Source: Gnetum montanum (taxonomy: Eukaryota; Streptophyta; Gnetopsida; Gnetales; Gnetaceae). Taken from it: a DNA stretch of 64,000 bases. Each line of letters opens with the position of its first letter. The stretch's first letter is position 1. This document shows positions 1-11,371 of this stretch, piece by piece. The translations under genes and the position numbers were made by a program. Under the pieces are notes generated by a model, which was not told the DNA's origin, made no database searches, and saw nothing but the letters and a program-made list of their open reading frames with translations. Location of the stretch: positions 399,962-463,961 of the forward strand of contig MNCI01028947.1 in assembly GCA_015680685.1 (NCBI GenBank), read 5' to 3'.

Positions 1-230
1 GCGAAAGGAAGAAAATCCTAAGGAACACTCTCAAAGCACTATCCAGATTCACTTTTCCATATCAATAAAGCATTTTTTCTTCCTTTTTTTTGCATTTTTC
101 CTATTATTTCCTTTATACATAATGCTGAATATCATTTATATTTTGCATTGGTATATTTTCTTTTTATGAATAATGTCTAATATATCATATATTTGACATT
201 TTCTATGACATCTAGAGACGGGATGTCACA
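1..230. mobile_element. Terminal fragment of an unidentified LTR element
   Basis: The minus-strand RT reading frame of the next element stops matching at about 231. On the minus strand the new sequence starts TGTGACATCCCG, a start typical of Ty3/gypsy LTRs. It is therefore most likely the edge of an LTR element that inserted into that RT gene. The other end lies outside the window, so its orientation and family are unknown. An AATAAA occurs at about 64-69 on the plus strand but cannot be interpreted alone. Confidence 0.45.
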
Positions 231-717
231 CAACCTTTCTAAAATTTGATCTATATAAGGTAGAGGAAAATTATCCTTTTTAGTACTTTGATTAAGTTTC
301 CTATAATCTACATAAACTTGCCATTTACCTCTCTTTTTAGGAACCATAGTGATGGAACTCACCCATTCACTATCAACTATTGGGTAAATAATTTCCTCCT
401 TCCAAATTTTGAAAATATCATTTTTAATGATTTTTTTAGTGTTGGACTAATTCTTCTAGAAGGAATTCTAATGAGTTTTACATTCTCTTCTAAGTATATA
501 TGATGTTGACATATGTTAGGTGAAATTCCATTGTGAAGATCCTCATAAATCCATGCAAATGCCTTGGATATTCTTTTTAATATCCTTATTAATTTGTTCT
601 CTTGATTAATGGATAGTAAAGAGTTAATTATTAATGTTTATTTTGCCCAAAGAAAATTTACTTAATGGTATTAGGTAGTTCCCTAAGTTCGAGAGAGTTG
701 CTTATTGATGATTCAAT
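231..717 (-). pseudogene. Athila-like reverse transcriptase, N-terminal part, truncated
   Basis: Minus-strand translation gives the linker and first RT blocks of the Ogre/Tat/Athila branch. Seen in order: a degenerate LPNTIK/FFGQN stretch, AFAWIYEDLHNGISPNICQH, then IIYPIVDSEWVS, MVPKKRGKWQVYVDYRKLNQ and FPLPYIDQILERL. Reverse transcriptases copy element RNA into cDNA inside cytoplasmic particles. The match ends where the next block (the YSFLDGYSGYNQ region) should start, so the catalytic motif is missing, cut off by the inserted LTR at 1-230. Stops and short frame changes occur upstream of 500. The longest open piece (177-362) ends in foreign sequence. It continues from the protease at 961-1644. 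Confidence 0.85.
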
Positions 718-960
718 ATTATCACCAACAATTCCTGATCCAAGATTCAAAATTTAATCCAATAGATTACATTGTTCCATAGTGGAATAATCTGAAATTT
801 CTCCATCAAAATTATTAAGTGCTAAAGTTTCCCTATCATCAATCATGATAGAAGTTGGTATTGAATAGAGCATTCTAGCTTCTTTAATATCTTGGTTTAT
901 CCTATCCTCCTTTTCTTTATCAAAGATGTTAAGTGTAAAAGTAAGATTGGCAAATGTTAA

Positions 961-1720
961 TTAAAGTTTCCCTAATCTACAATTGATTATAGCACTAGCT
1001 ATTGCTAACCAAGGTCTTCCTAGAACAATGGAGAAATAATCTAGATCCTTAACTTCCAATACAATAAAATCTATAATGTATTTTCCTTTTTCTGCTTTCA
1101 CTATTAAACCTTTAACTACTCTACATTTAATAGTTGAGCCATCAACTAAGAAAATTAACATATTTACTTCCCTAATGTTTGCCAAGTATAATACCTTAGC
1201 CATTGCACATGGCATAATGTTAATACTAGCATCTAAATCTAATAAGGTATTTTAAATACTTTTGTCATTAATTTTTATAGGAATGGTTGGCAATCCTAGG
1301 TCTTGGCATTTTGGAATCTTGTAACTTTGTATAAGTTGAGAGAGATTATCAACCAAGTATACTTTCCTATGAATCTTTTTCTTTCTTCTTTTTGTACATA
1401 ACTCCCTTAAATATTTTGCATATAGTGGGGTATCTTTTACAACCTTCTCAAGTAGAATATGCAAGTACAATTCCTTAAACATTTTTTCAATGTGTGCCTT
1501 AGTGGAAAAACCTTCCTCCAATCTTTTAGGATGGGGTGGTGAATTTAATTTCCTAACTACTAATGATGGAGATGTTGAAGGTTGTGTTTTTAAATCTTCC
1601 TCCTTATTCTTCAATATAGGTGTTTTGTGTGATTGTTCCTCCATTTGTACCGCTTCAACTTGGTCTCTAAAGATAACATTTTTATTAGGCTTAGGTTCTA
1701 TAGTCTTTCCACTTTTATAG
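961..1720 (-). pseudogene. Retropepsin region of the Athila-like element
   Basis: One minus-strand frame covers the gag-pol linker and aspartic protease, with one stop at 1252-1254. The linker has the family pattern PLYAKYLRELCTKRRKKK, then LPTIPIKIND. The protease follows: LLDLDASINIMP, then VDGSTIKCRVVKGLI, then SIVLGRPWLA, which is the flap and C-terminal ILGRPFLA-like box. The active-site loop is normally LDLGAS; here Gly is replaced by Asp (LDLDAS), which should abolish activity. Retropepsins cleave the gag-pol polyprotein. Its neighbours are gag at higher and RT at lower coordinates, the correct order for a minus-strand element. Confidence 0.85.
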
Positions 1721-1749
1721 TGATAGAATTTAATTGTTCTTTTCTCTTT

Positions 1750-2790
1750 CTTTGATTTGTGTGGTTGGGTTTGGATTGGGAAGATAAGTCACTTTTAGTT
1801 AAGTCCTGAAATCATCTTCTAGTTTCAACTGAAAATTGCCTATTTTCTTTAATGAAGGTCATTAATTTTGGGTTAAGTGATCCAATTTCTCATTAACCAA
1901 GTTTCTAAATGGTCTAAAATTACCTTCAGGAATTTGTGTTGGTTGTTGGTAGGACAGTATTGATTGAAATGAAAAAGGAGTTTGGTTTTAAATTTCTTGA
2001 AAAGTTCTTACAATTCTTAAATTTCTTCATTATAATATAATAAGATTGGAAAAGTTATGATGTCATGCTACCTGTTCTCACTTCGGATTAGAAACTTTTC
2101 CTTGAGAACAATGAGATTATTTCTTAAGTAATTTTGTTAATTCATCAACCTTCTTATTTAATTACTCAGTTTGATGAGTCACACCTTTCATGATATCAAG
2201 TTTTAGATAATGTTTGCTTTGATCTACCAACAAATCAATATTTCTTTAACCTTTCTCTGATGTGACATTTAAAATGTTCCTTCCACAAGAAAATTCTACA
2301 CTTTGTCTACAATAGGGTAACAACCCTTTTATAAATATTTGAGTTAATTGATAGGGATGAAATCCATTATTATAATTTTTAAGGCATAGTCCCTGAAATC
2401 TATCAAAGGCATTCTTACAATCCTTATCTTTCTTTTGTGTAAAGCTCTCGAGTTATTTCCTAAGGGTATATAGCCTATCATTAGAGAGGAAGTGGTGGAT
2501 AAATGCTACCTAAAACACATCCTATGAGTTTATCTAAGTTCTCAATGTTTCGAGCCAAAAATTAGCTTTATATTTTAAGGTGGATTTAAAAGCTATTATT
2601 TTAGTCCTATTCTCTCCTTGAGGTGCTAACAAAACTATCATGTTTTGGAATTCTCTAGCTTGGGTTGCCAGGTCTTCATCATTAGTTCCCCTAAAAAGAG
2701 GCAATAAATGAAAACTTTTAACTTCTACATTTTTTTCCTACGGAGAACACTAATGATCCTTGAGAAATAGTATGTGTTCTCTAGTTTAAT
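1750..2790 (-). pseudogene. Gag (retrotransposon gag domain) of the Athila-like element
   Basis: Minus-strand translation of 2280-2700 gives the plant gag core: LFRGTNDEDLATQAREFQ, LLAPQGENRTKIIAFKSTLK, ANFWLETLR, then ESFTQKKDKDCKNAFDRFQG, GFHPYQLTQIFIKGLLP and FSCGRNILNVTSEKG. This corresponds to the A.WL.SL, F...F and GL......L.A..GG blocks of the capsid domain that coats element RNA. The WL....L block is followed by several stops (2520-2540). The C-terminal tail (1750-2280) is degenerate, and I see no zinc knuckle. Another minus-strand open stretch at 2805-3185 upstream is not recognisable as gag. Confidence 0.75.
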
Positions 2791-3997
2791 AAATCTCGTA
2801 GATTTTAACCTTGATATACTGATCCCAAAAGAAAGTTAGAGCCCATACTACAAAAGGAAAGAGGAATTGAGCTTTGAAAGGTTGTAAGAGATATATGATA
2901 TGAAGGAGACCCAATCATAAATGAAGAAATACCCAAGGTTGGAATCACAATGGGAATTGTTATGGAAACAAAGGTGGCTATCAAGCAAAGAGGGGTTTGA
3001 AAATGTAAGGCATTTATTGGTTGAGAAGTTCCTTCCAAAGTCATCATGTAACTTAATATTTGGATGAAGTTACGATTTTGGAAAATAGTAACTATAACTA
3101 GATTTGTTGTCTGCATTATGATGTTTAAGATATCTAGGAATGGATTAAATGCTACAAAAAAATAAAAATTGCATTGTTGGTTCACTTAGTTCAAAAATCT
3201 CTTCATGAGTTTCAAATTCAATTTATTTGTTATCTAGTTCTTCTATGATAGGGAATCATAAAATATATTCTAAAGCTTGAACTTTTTGAGTTAAATGTAT
3301 GTGTTGGCTATCTAAATTTTCATAAATTTTCCTAATATTGTATTAAATAAATTCTTGATTCTCCCTAGCTAATTGAGTTAAGTAAAATTTCTCTTTGTTA
3401 CTAGTTGATACTCATTGATTTATGGAAGTTATAGGAGTTTCAAAAGTTAAGGGGATACTGGTGGAAGTTTCTTTAAGCCTTTTTAATTAGTCTGCCTCTA
3501 GACTAAGCTTTTCTTATTTAGGTTCTTCTAGAATATGTTCCAAGTTAGTTATAATACATTTGTAACAACTTTTGATATTCCTAGGAAGTTGTATTCAAGT
3601 TGGCTTATTAGGTTTCTCATCAGATGTTATTAATATCAACAAGCACATCCGTCCCTACCACATTCATGAGCAATCAATCGTAGGAACTTATAAATAGTTT
3701 TTACTATACTAGTAATTATGGATTTAATTGTAGTTTTCTTATAACTTTCTTCTGTCTTAGGAATAAAGGGAACTAAATCTTATAACTTCTTTGTACTTTT
3801 TCTCACTTTTAGTATTTTTTTTTCTTTTCACATGAAAAATAATTAAAAGAAATCATTCCTAAAAATATGCAACAAAAGAATAAAAGAGAAAATGTGTACC
3901 TTTTTTTGGTGAATACTAACTCTAGATTCAAAAATAGAACTAACTAAAAATAATAAAAACACACTAAATCCCTAATGAAGATTGACTTTGTTGGCCT
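2791..3997 (-). other. 5' leader of the Athila-like element
   Basis: This is the untranslated leader between primer site and gag. A 126-codon minus-strand open frame (2805-3185) lies in it, but its hydrophobic composition matches nothing I recognise and it may be chance. Confidence 0.5.
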
Positions 3998-4015
3998 CCT
4001 TGGCATTGAAGCCAA
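3998..4015 (-). other. Primer-binding site, tRNA-Asp type
   Basis: Read on the minus strand it is TTGGCTTCAATGCCAAGG, a decayed form of TTGGCGCCGTTGCCGGGG, the primer site used by Athila-like plant elements. It sits two bases from the inferred LTR end, so it fixes the element's orientation and LTR boundary. Confidence 0.7.
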
Positions 4016-4017
4016 AT

Positions 4018-5027
4018 TGACAAGCTAGCCAAAATTCTAGGGCTAGATTACTTTTGTTTTAGGAATGACACCTCGTCTATGGCTAACTCATGAGTTGTAT
4101 ATGTAGAGGAATGGTTGAAAGTCAAAGAAATCATCAAGGAAAAAAATAATTAAATTAAATTCTAATCCATACTTATAACTGTAACTTATAAGCTAAATCA
4201 CAAATTCTCAACCTAACTTCTAACTCAAGTTCAAGAATCGAATTTAATGATTAAATCAACTTTGAAGCATTAAGTATAAAATGTGATTTTTTAAAAGCAC
4301 AAGGGAGATATCACCCATTCTATGATTTTACCTTGTTGTCTTCACAGTGTAGTAATCTCAATAGCTCATTTGTGAACTCTAATGATATGTAGTTGTCATA
4401 AGGTTCAACTAGCGATGTTGATAATTCTTTGGAAAATGTGGAATTGCTTCAAATTAACTTGGGTTCTCTTTGGTATGAATTTTTTTCTTGAGTAAGGAGG
4501 TCCCTTTTATACTTGAAGGACTCACAACTTCATTTGGGAGAATTGGTTAAATGAACATACCAATTGACATTGTGGGAATTGATGTTGATCATTACTATTG
4601 TAGGAGTATTCTTTAGTTATTAATCTACATAATGGCCATGATATATTATAACCTCTTAATTTATTGATCCATACCATAGTAGTGTCCTAGATCAATATCT
4701 TCATTCTACCAAGGGTTTTGGATCACCTTGGCTCCAATGATATCAATTTCTACCATGATCATTGTAGATACAATATGATTTAGGCTAATGTAAGCCAATT
4801 CTAGTGAGGAATATCGATACCTCCATAATCAAAGTCTATCAAAATTTTCTATGTAAATCCATATCTTATTGGTCCTAATCACCACTACTATATCCTCCAA
4901 AACATAGCTTCTAAAAAGGTCATTAGGACATATTGTATATTATTCTAGGAATTGACGTACTTTGATATGATCATATAACAAGAAAATAAAAATTTAAACA
5001 AATTTTCATTAAAAGTGAAGTGTAACA
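4018..5027 (-). mobile_element. 5' LTR of the minus-strand Athila-like element (about 1010 bp)
   Basis: On the minus strand the sequence starts TGTTACACTTCAC at 5027 and ends CTTGTCA at 4018, directly before the primer site. This gives TG...CA termini. A TATA box lies about 517 bp in. The partner LTR is outside the window, so boundaries rest on the primer site and the TG/CA ends only. Confidence 0.65.
4504..4511 (-). promoter_or_regulatory. TATA box of the Athila-like 5' LTR
   Basis: The minus-strand sequence is TATAAAAG, in the middle of the LTR where the pol II start of an LTR retrotransposon is expected. Transcription would run toward lower coordinates, through the primer site and gag. 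Confidence 0.5.
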
Positions 5028-6340
5028 GGGGGTTCATCAAGAAGCCTTATGTTAATTCATTACATCCACTCATAGATTTCATATCCGAAGGAAAGACAAA
5101 GTATCTAAAGCAGTTCTTAAGGATTCATGATACATGGATGACATTTTCAAGGGATGCAATGGTTGAGAAAATGAAATATCTCTTGGAAGAAAGTAAAACA
5201 AAATCCTAAGCATATTTGCCAATTAGTTATGTAGAATGTTTTAACAAAAATGTGGTCTAATGTGAAAGGTAAGAGATAATTTTATTTAGATCAAATTAGA
5301 TCTAATACACTAGATGTTGAAGCTCACTATCTCTTAGTTGCTATTCTAATCAAGAATTGAACTACTATTAGCAAGCTTTGCCTAAATTCTTGTCATCTTA
5401 GATTTAAAAGTGGAAGACATTCAACTTCCTTAAGAAGGATATATTTCTAGGTTGTGCATTTTAGGAGTCCTTGGAGATAAGTTACATGTGTTTTCTTCTT
5501 GTGCTGTAAGTACCTATTTGAGATAACATTATACTGTTACAATAATAAACTTATATGATTTGTTTTGATGCCTCATTGTTGCTTGATTAATTTGTGGATT
5601 CTATCTTTATTTTTCATGAAAATGTAATATTTACCCAATAGATCCTACAGATGTTTGAATGTAATAGGGATTTAAAATAATGCTAATATTCTTCTTCTAT
5701 ATCTTCATACCGACAACTATCTTTTTCTTCATTCCTAGAGGCATTTATTTTTTATGTAATTGATCAAAATCCTAAATTTAAGAATGCAATCATAAAGTGC
5801 AATTCCTTCAATTCTTCTAGATGTGATAGAACATGTTTCCAATAATGTATTCTCTCTTGTTAAATTAAATCATTCTTTTCTTAAAATAACTTTAAATATC
5901 TTTTTCTAGATTTTATAGAATTTGAATTTGATGTAAGGTAGAATACAGTTTTTAATGCGCTATTAATTTTATTTCCTTTATTCTTATGTAATTGAAAAAA
6001 TAAAGAATATCTTGTAGTCAAATTTGGCTTTTTTTTTTCTTTTATTATTTACAATTGTATAGATTCTAACTATACTTTTTGCCTTATATTTTATTAATAT
6101 GATATAATTGGCACCCTTAATGAACATACAATCTAATGTACATGTACATCATATGCTAAGTTCCTATCCAATTATTCATACAACTGAACATGTAATCATG
6201 GAGATAGATTTTAAAATTTACATGTTCAATAAAATACAAAAGGTTGTTTTGATTACTATTTATGCTAATATTCTAGTACATGTTCATTAGCTTTGATAAA
6301 CTATAGATATTCTGTTTTCTTAAAAATTTTGACCGATCAC
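5028..6340. other. AT-rich DNA, nothing recognised
   Basis: A short plus-strand frame to 5209 (after the LTR edge, reading IHDTWMTFSRDAMVEKM) has no family I recognise. The rest has frequent stops in all frames. Confidence 0.4.
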
Positions 6341-6581
6341 CAAAGGTGCCATAAATTAAGTGCACGTTATGTGGCATTAAATCCAAACATTAGGGTTGCG
6401 TGCTCGTTAAAGCATGGAAACCTAACGAGTAGGGTGGCCATCCAATCCCTGTTTAAGATCTGACACCGAAATCAAAGCTACCATTATAATTTTGTAAATA
6501 TTAATGTTAATGTGCATATCTTTTTAAGTGTGATTCCGGCCACAGCAAGTGTCAAACATCAAGAAGGCAACCATTTGAACT

Positions 6582-6602
6582 TATATATATATATATATAT
6601 AT
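6582..6602. repeat. (AT)n microsatellite
   Basis: About ten uninterrupted AT dinucleotides. Simple-sequence repeat, no gene context. Confidence 0.9.
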
Positions 6603-7112
6603 TACATATGGTCTTCTGAGATTTGACTTCACAACCATCTATAAAATGCCTTAAATACAATTAATTAGAAGTAGATGTCGTGTTAAGGACATTTACTTTT
6701 AGAAGACTATAAAAGAGAAAGTCCTGGCTAAAGCTTGGTTCAATATGTCAAGATAAAAACATTTTTATTTACATTCCACTATAAGAGGTTTGTTATCTAG
6801 TACTCAGAAGTACCTATTCTTAGCTATTCCTAAGGAATGAAATTGCTAGAGCAAGAATGAGCTTTGATTATCTCCTTTTTCAGATAAGTGGTTGGATCAA
6901 TTTATCAAGAGAAGAGCATAACTGCAAACTGTGCAAAGCATAAAAGATGAAGAGCAGATTTTAGTCATCTTTGCCTATTTTAAAGCTTGAAATTGTTAAA
7001 GATTTCCTAAACATAATAAAAATTTCCAGTTTCCGTTTCAGTTTCTTAAAAATTTATTACTTCAGAGATGGGATTGTGGATTCATGTGCTCCGGAGCTGA
7101 TGAATTTTTTAG

Positions 7113-7205
7113 GTATGTAACCAACCTTACCGCTAATGTCTGAGTCTTTTTAAGATTTTAAATGCTCCTACCTGCTCCTCAAAACTTTGTTTTTGTCATC
7201 TTTAG
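7113..7205 (+). other. Candidate GT-AG intron
   Basis: Starts GTATGTAACC and ends TTTGTCATCTTTAG, with a CTAAT branch-like motif near 7132 and a pyrimidine-rich 3' half. Its 93-bp length is typical of short plant introns. Only transcript data could confirm it. Confidence 0.35.
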
Positions 7206-7235
7206 GTTTTGCATGCACGAATATGTGCCGTGCTC

Positions 7236-7649
7236 ATGCCTGCCACTATCAAACACACTTCCTGCACATGCCCAACACGAGCTTACTGCGTGCTGGCTTT
7301 CAACGGAAGAAAAATCAAGGAGCGATTGAATTATTTGAAGTTCAAGGCTGATACCTATGGAAACAGTATTGCGAGAGGCATCAGCAGCGGCTTAGCAGAA
7401 GTTATGGTATCAGCTTTGCTCCAGTTTTACACAGCCATTCAGATATCTCTGGTAACATCCTTGGTGATATTCTCCTTTGGCAATTCTTGCATTTCCCTGT
7501 ATCGTTTCAGGTGGCTGTTTTTTCTGGTCACCTTCGTGATATTCTGCAGCGTGGCTGTCATGATTGCTGAAAAAGGCCCTGCTATACCATTCCTTGCTCG
7601 CCAAATTCCGATTAACTTCTTGTTGGGGAAAGGTGGAAATCAGGGTTAA
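7236..7649 (+). CDS. Hypothetical 137-residue protein with two hydrophobic segments
   Basis: ATG to TAA open frame starting LMPATIKHTSCTCPTRAYC; the frame is open upstream to a TTG at 7209. The N-terminal 60 residues are polar and basic. Residues about 70-85 and 95-115 are hydrophobic, consistent with two membrane spans, followed by AEKGPAIPFLARQIP and a Gly/Lys-rich end. It does not resemble any gag, pol or transposase I know. It is the longest ATG-initiated frame in the least TE-like part of the window and is followed by a plausible poly(A) signal. It may be fortuitous. Confidence 0.3.
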   Translation: MPATIKHTSCTCPTRAYCVLAFNGRKIKERLNYLKFKADTYGNSIARGISSGLAEVMVSALLQFYTAIQISLVTSLVIFSFGNSCISLYRFRWLFFLVTFVIFCSVAVMIAEKGPAIPFLARQIPINFLLGKGGNQG

Positions 7650-7807
7650 AAGCACTCTGCAACTTATCTCATGTCATTCAGTAAAATTAGATAGGAGAAA
7701 CCCTGTGTGTTATATGTTGTATTCTTGTTTCATGTTGTTTGTTGCTATCTGCTTGAAAGTTCGAATCTTCCCTGTAATGTATGAGTGAGCATAAGCTTAT
7801 GTGAAAT

Positions 7808-7813
7808 AATAAA
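7808..7813 (+). terminator. Polyadenylation signal AATAAA
   Basis: AATAAA about 160 bp after the stop codon of the hypothetical frame, in a T-rich region typical of plant 3' ends. Confidence 0.3.
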
Positions 7814-7830
7814 TAAGGGTTACCTTCACG

Positions 7831-8644
7831 GAAGGTACTTTTTCCATTTTGTCTCCAAATTAAAAATCGTCTCCAAATCAAAAATTAGGTTTTTTTGGAG
7901 TAATCACCATGATGACTAAAGTGTTAAATAATTTTTAATTATAGTTATTTTGTTTGGTTATTACTCTATTCATATAGCAAGTCAATAAGACTATAAGAAA
8001 GTTGCTCCATAAAGGCTACCCCATTGTTATTGTTGGTATCATATAGGCTTACCTAGTATTGTCACACCCCTGAGCTTAGGCAAGTATCTAAACCCACAAT
8101 CTCTATTATGAAAGATGAATGTCCTTGTGACTTTGCTACTTAGCTGTATTAAGGAAAGATTCCTAATTTTCTTTCCTATGTCTATGTAAATGTCATGAGA
8201 CCTATAATAGACGGATATGTTTTTAGATCTTCAATATTAAATTCATAACATCCATATCTTTGTTGGCATTGATTTTCTCACAATTGCAACTAACTAAATT
8301 TTTATTACATATATTTACAATATTTAACCTTAGAGTTTTACTTTATAGTTGATATATGTTAAAGGATGGTCCTTATCATTTACATCGATCATTCTTGTGA
8401 TTTCTCATAAGGAGAAAATGGTTAAATAAAATTCATAAAATTAATAATGTATAGTTAAGATAAACCTACAACCATGGTTCTTTCCATTTCACTAAAAATT
8501 ACCAAATAGGGAGGGAGTCTATCCGAAACTGTTATCCCACCCACATGAGCTTTTCTCTGCTCTATTATCTACTATCTTCAATAAATAATATATAAATTGC
8601 AAGCTCAAGTTTCCAAAGAACAATTTACCCTTCTAGTTTATGAA
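7831..8644. other. Unassigned AT-rich intergenic DNA
   Basis: No open frame, LTR boundary or repeat that I can identify. Confidence 0.4.
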
Positions 8645-8698
8645 GGCACGGGCCAACATGACAATGAAGTCACGGGCCAACATGACAATGAAGTCACG
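8645..8698. repeat. 24-bp tandem repeat, 2.25 copies
   Basis: Two nearly identical 24-mers (core CACGGGCCAACATGACAATG, 8645-8668 and 8669-8692) followed by GTCACG of a third. The repeat lies in a comparatively GC-rich stretch. It is too few copies to be a satellite and looks like replication slippage. Confidence 0.9.
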
Positions 8699-9600
8699 TA
8701 AAAAGACCACGAATGGGTTAAGAGTATAAAATGGTTATTTAAATAAAAATGCTATTAAAAAAAATCCCTGAATCTGCACGCGTATAACTTTGGACCACGC
8801 TGGTGCAGTCCCGTGGCCAAAATTTCAAGAGAAGGGATTCCAGGAAGCGAAGGGGATTGTTTTGTTTGGTTAGATGAATATACAAATCGTCAGTGTTTAT
8901 GTAAACCGATAGATTTAGTGGGGACAAGTTTATGATATGATGATGTAAACACAAATTTACCGGTTTTATTGTTTTTTATTATTCTTTAGAGATTTCATCT
9001 CTCAAAATGTAATCTACGTGATTACATGAATCTATGAGGTCAACACTCAACACAGATGCGAGCGCCAAGGATCCACGTAAGAATTTTGTCATTATCATTG
9101 TCATCATTTAATTAGTACCGTTAAGGGACGTCAAAGATTTGAGAAAATTGTCACGGTGAGTCAGCTGTGTACGTGAAAACTCTTTATCTGAATGAAAGTT
9201 GGTGGAAGAAAACGATTTGCCATGAACGAGTCAGATTGGCGTCCAAGTTCCAAACCCTGTCTGCCTGTTGCAGATTGGCGACAATTTCGCTGGTGGTTAT
9301 TATGCGTCGATCTATTATGCAGATGACGCATTCATGCATGCTGCTTTTAACTTTTAAATGGTGGTTTTCTAGCCTGCACGACCCATCCTGTCCTTACCAG
9401 GAGAGGAGTTTCTGTATGTTGTGCCTCGGTCAAACTCTGTCCCTTGAATACAAGAAATTGGATATCCAGATGTTTGACACAGGTAAACAATATTCGTATC
9501 AATGTGAGATCCACAGAGGTCTTGGTCATGAATCATAAGGAAATGTCTGAAAGGATGAACAAGGATTGTTAGACTCGGCAAAGAATTATTTTACTTTTAT
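8699..9600. other. Less AT-rich, low-copy-looking stretch without an assignable gene
   Basis: Composition differs from the TE remnants on both sides. A TGAGTCA element (about 9157) and ACGTG cores (for example near 9170) are visible, and weak splice-like sites occur: TGCCTGTTGCAG ends at 9273, and ACAG|GTAAAC falls at about 9481. A 123-codon plus frame (9167-9538) starts at GTG, not ATG, and has no recognisable domain. It may be a regulatory or exon-bearing piece of a low-copy locus, or an old unrecognised element. Confidence 0.3.
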
Positions 9601-10527
9601 TATTTTAATATCTGAGAAGTTACGACTTGCACCTCCGACCTCTTCTTTAGAGGTTGATAAGCCCAGTACTGCTCTCTATCAGCTTCAAAAAAAGAAAAGA
9701 AAAGAGTAAGATAAGTAAATTTAAGTTACAATTAACCCTGATATTGTGTGCAGCCCTTTTTTTAAATAGGATTAGAAAAATTGAAAAAATCCATGGGATT
9801 CACAAATTGGCAGCCTTTTTCTATAAATTGGATCAGAAAAATTTGAATAAATTGGTAGAAAAATCGGATTGAAATCATCAAATATAGCAATTATATCCAT
9901 TCATATTGGTGGTTGTATTTTCCAATTTTTTTTCATCTAAGAGCTTAGTTTAAGTGAAAATTTAAATATAGAAATTTTAGTTTTCCATTGCCATTGGAAT
10001 TACAAATAAATAATATGGAAAACTCAAAAAATAATAAAAATATAACACTTTATTATATTAAATGTCCAATTCCATTTTGAATCCGCTTCAACCTTATAAT
10101 GCAATATATTGCACTATCTCCCGATTAATCCTAGATTTCTCAAACTATGAATATAATATTGGAAGAGGTAGTCCAGTATTCCAGAAACCATCTGTGAAAG
10201 ATTCAACTGAAAAATAAAAATAAAAAATAGTTTTTACAATAAAAACTATGAAAATTGGGTTAGTAGTTTTGTAATTATAAATTGATGACTCTTAATGACC
10301 ACTTGTAAAATTACTTTACAGTGAAACTAAAAAAGAAAAACTTTTATTTAGATTTTGAGACAATTTATGAGGTTGGTTAGCCTATAGATTCTCAGCTAGG
10401 TGGATTGGCAAATACAAGTAATTGTAACTTACTTATGCACAATTTGCATAATTTTTAAAAGTTGTATGGAGTCTTGTTTAAAGATTATGGAGAACAATAA
10501 TAATGATTACTATTATAAATTTTTTTT
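9601..10527. other. AT-rich DNA, nothing recognised
   Basis: No open frames of note and no repeat boundaries; A/T runs only. Confidence 0.4.
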
Positions 10528-10669
10528 CAACTATCATTATAAATAAAGGATCATTATTAAAAGGTATAGTGCTCATCCCATCAAGTGAGGTCCTTGATCA
10601 ACTATTATTATAAATAAGGGATCATCATCGAAAGGTACAATGCTCATCCCATCAAGTGGGGTCCTTGGA
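10528..10669. repeat. 71-bp tandem duplication
   Basis: Copies 10528-10598 and 10599-10669 share a CAACTAT..ATTATAAATAA start and the run GCTCATCCCATCAAGTG, with a few substitutions. Just downstream, at about 10725, AAGTTCAAACCTAG resembles a pol III B box. The whole could be a decayed tRNA-derived SINE with a duplicated part, but no good A box or tail is visible. Confidence 0.8.
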
Positions 10670-11371
10670 GGGTTGGTAGATGAGTGAAAGCCTAACCTTT
10701 TTGAGTGGTTGTGTGCAAGTTCAAACCTAGCTCGTTGATAATCTCTATAACATAGATATTGAAAAAATATATTTTTAGCATTAATAAAATAAAATTATTG
10801 TTAATTGTACAACAAAAGAATATAGAATATTCTATTATGCTATAAATACTATCGAACTAAATTATGTCATAAAAGCTTTGGAAGAAATTTATACTATTTA
10901 AAATTAAGATTTGAAAAAGGAAAGTATATGTAATATTATATCATATGTATTTACACATATATTTCTAATTGTTGAAACATACATATATCAATAGATCTCT
11001 ACTAATCTATGCAACACTATAATCTAGGATTCCTAAAACCATGTCTTGCTCTCTATTATTTTTTGTTTCTTTTTATATTGATTAATGTTCCTAATAGGAC
11101 TTCCCAAGCCTTGTTCTTGATGTGATTTTAAGTAAGCATTAAGAGGATTTCCAACCTACTCTTGTACATGTAGGATAGGTGCATCTACATCTAACTCAAG
11201 ACTTGCTTTTAAACATGAAGTGCTTGATATGAAATAGGTTTCACTACAAGTAATGCATCTACTTGATATTAACATCAAGGGAAAATGATATAGAGAGTCA
11301 TGTCATCAAGGAAAGTATCAATGTAATTTGAAGAATGAAGCTCAAGTCAACCATCTATATCAATAAGCTTA
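10670..11371. other. Unassigned AT-rich DNA
   Basis: Apart from the B-box-like motif near 10725, nothing interpretable. Confidence 0.35.

Larger units (their letters stand above)
7030..7830 (+). other. Possible small spliced gene of unknown function
   Basis: This stretch is less AT-rich than its surroundings and has gene-like signals in order. AG|GTATGT at 7112/7113 and a pyrimidine-rich TTTGTCATCTTTAG|G at 7205 would bound a 93-bp intron. An open frame follows whose first ATG is at 7236 (stop 7647-7649, 137 codons). AATAAA lies at 7808-7813, about 160 bp downstream. The predicted protein has an N-terminal basic part, then two hydrophobic segments (around QISLVTSLVIFSF and WLFFLVTFVIFCSVAVMIA) separated by a short loop, suggesting a small membrane protein. 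I recognise no family. The frame is closed by a stop just upstream of the proposed intron, so the ORF would start inside exon 2. It could instead be a non-coding transcript or a decayed gene 3' end. Confidence 0.35.

Noticed and set aside
2805-3185. 126-codon minus-strand frame in the Athila-like leader
   Set aside because: Hydrophobic, low complexity, no gag features, and flanked by stops in a region expected to be untranslated.
5015-5209. 64-codon plus-strand frame
   Set aside because: Its start lies inside the LTR edge and the rest matches no family I recognise.
8645-8698. CRISPR-like direct repeats
   Set aside because: The repeats are back to back without spacers, in plant nuclear DNA; the same holds for the 30-bp minisatellites.
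9300-9345. IYYADDAFM in one frame, resembling the YADD box of LINE reverse transcriptases
   Set aside because: No other RT block before or after; chance match.
9167-9538. 123-codon plus-strand frame
   Set aside because: It starts at GTG with no upstream ATG in frame, has no recognisable domain, and overlaps minus-strand frames equally open. Kept only as part of the low-copy region.
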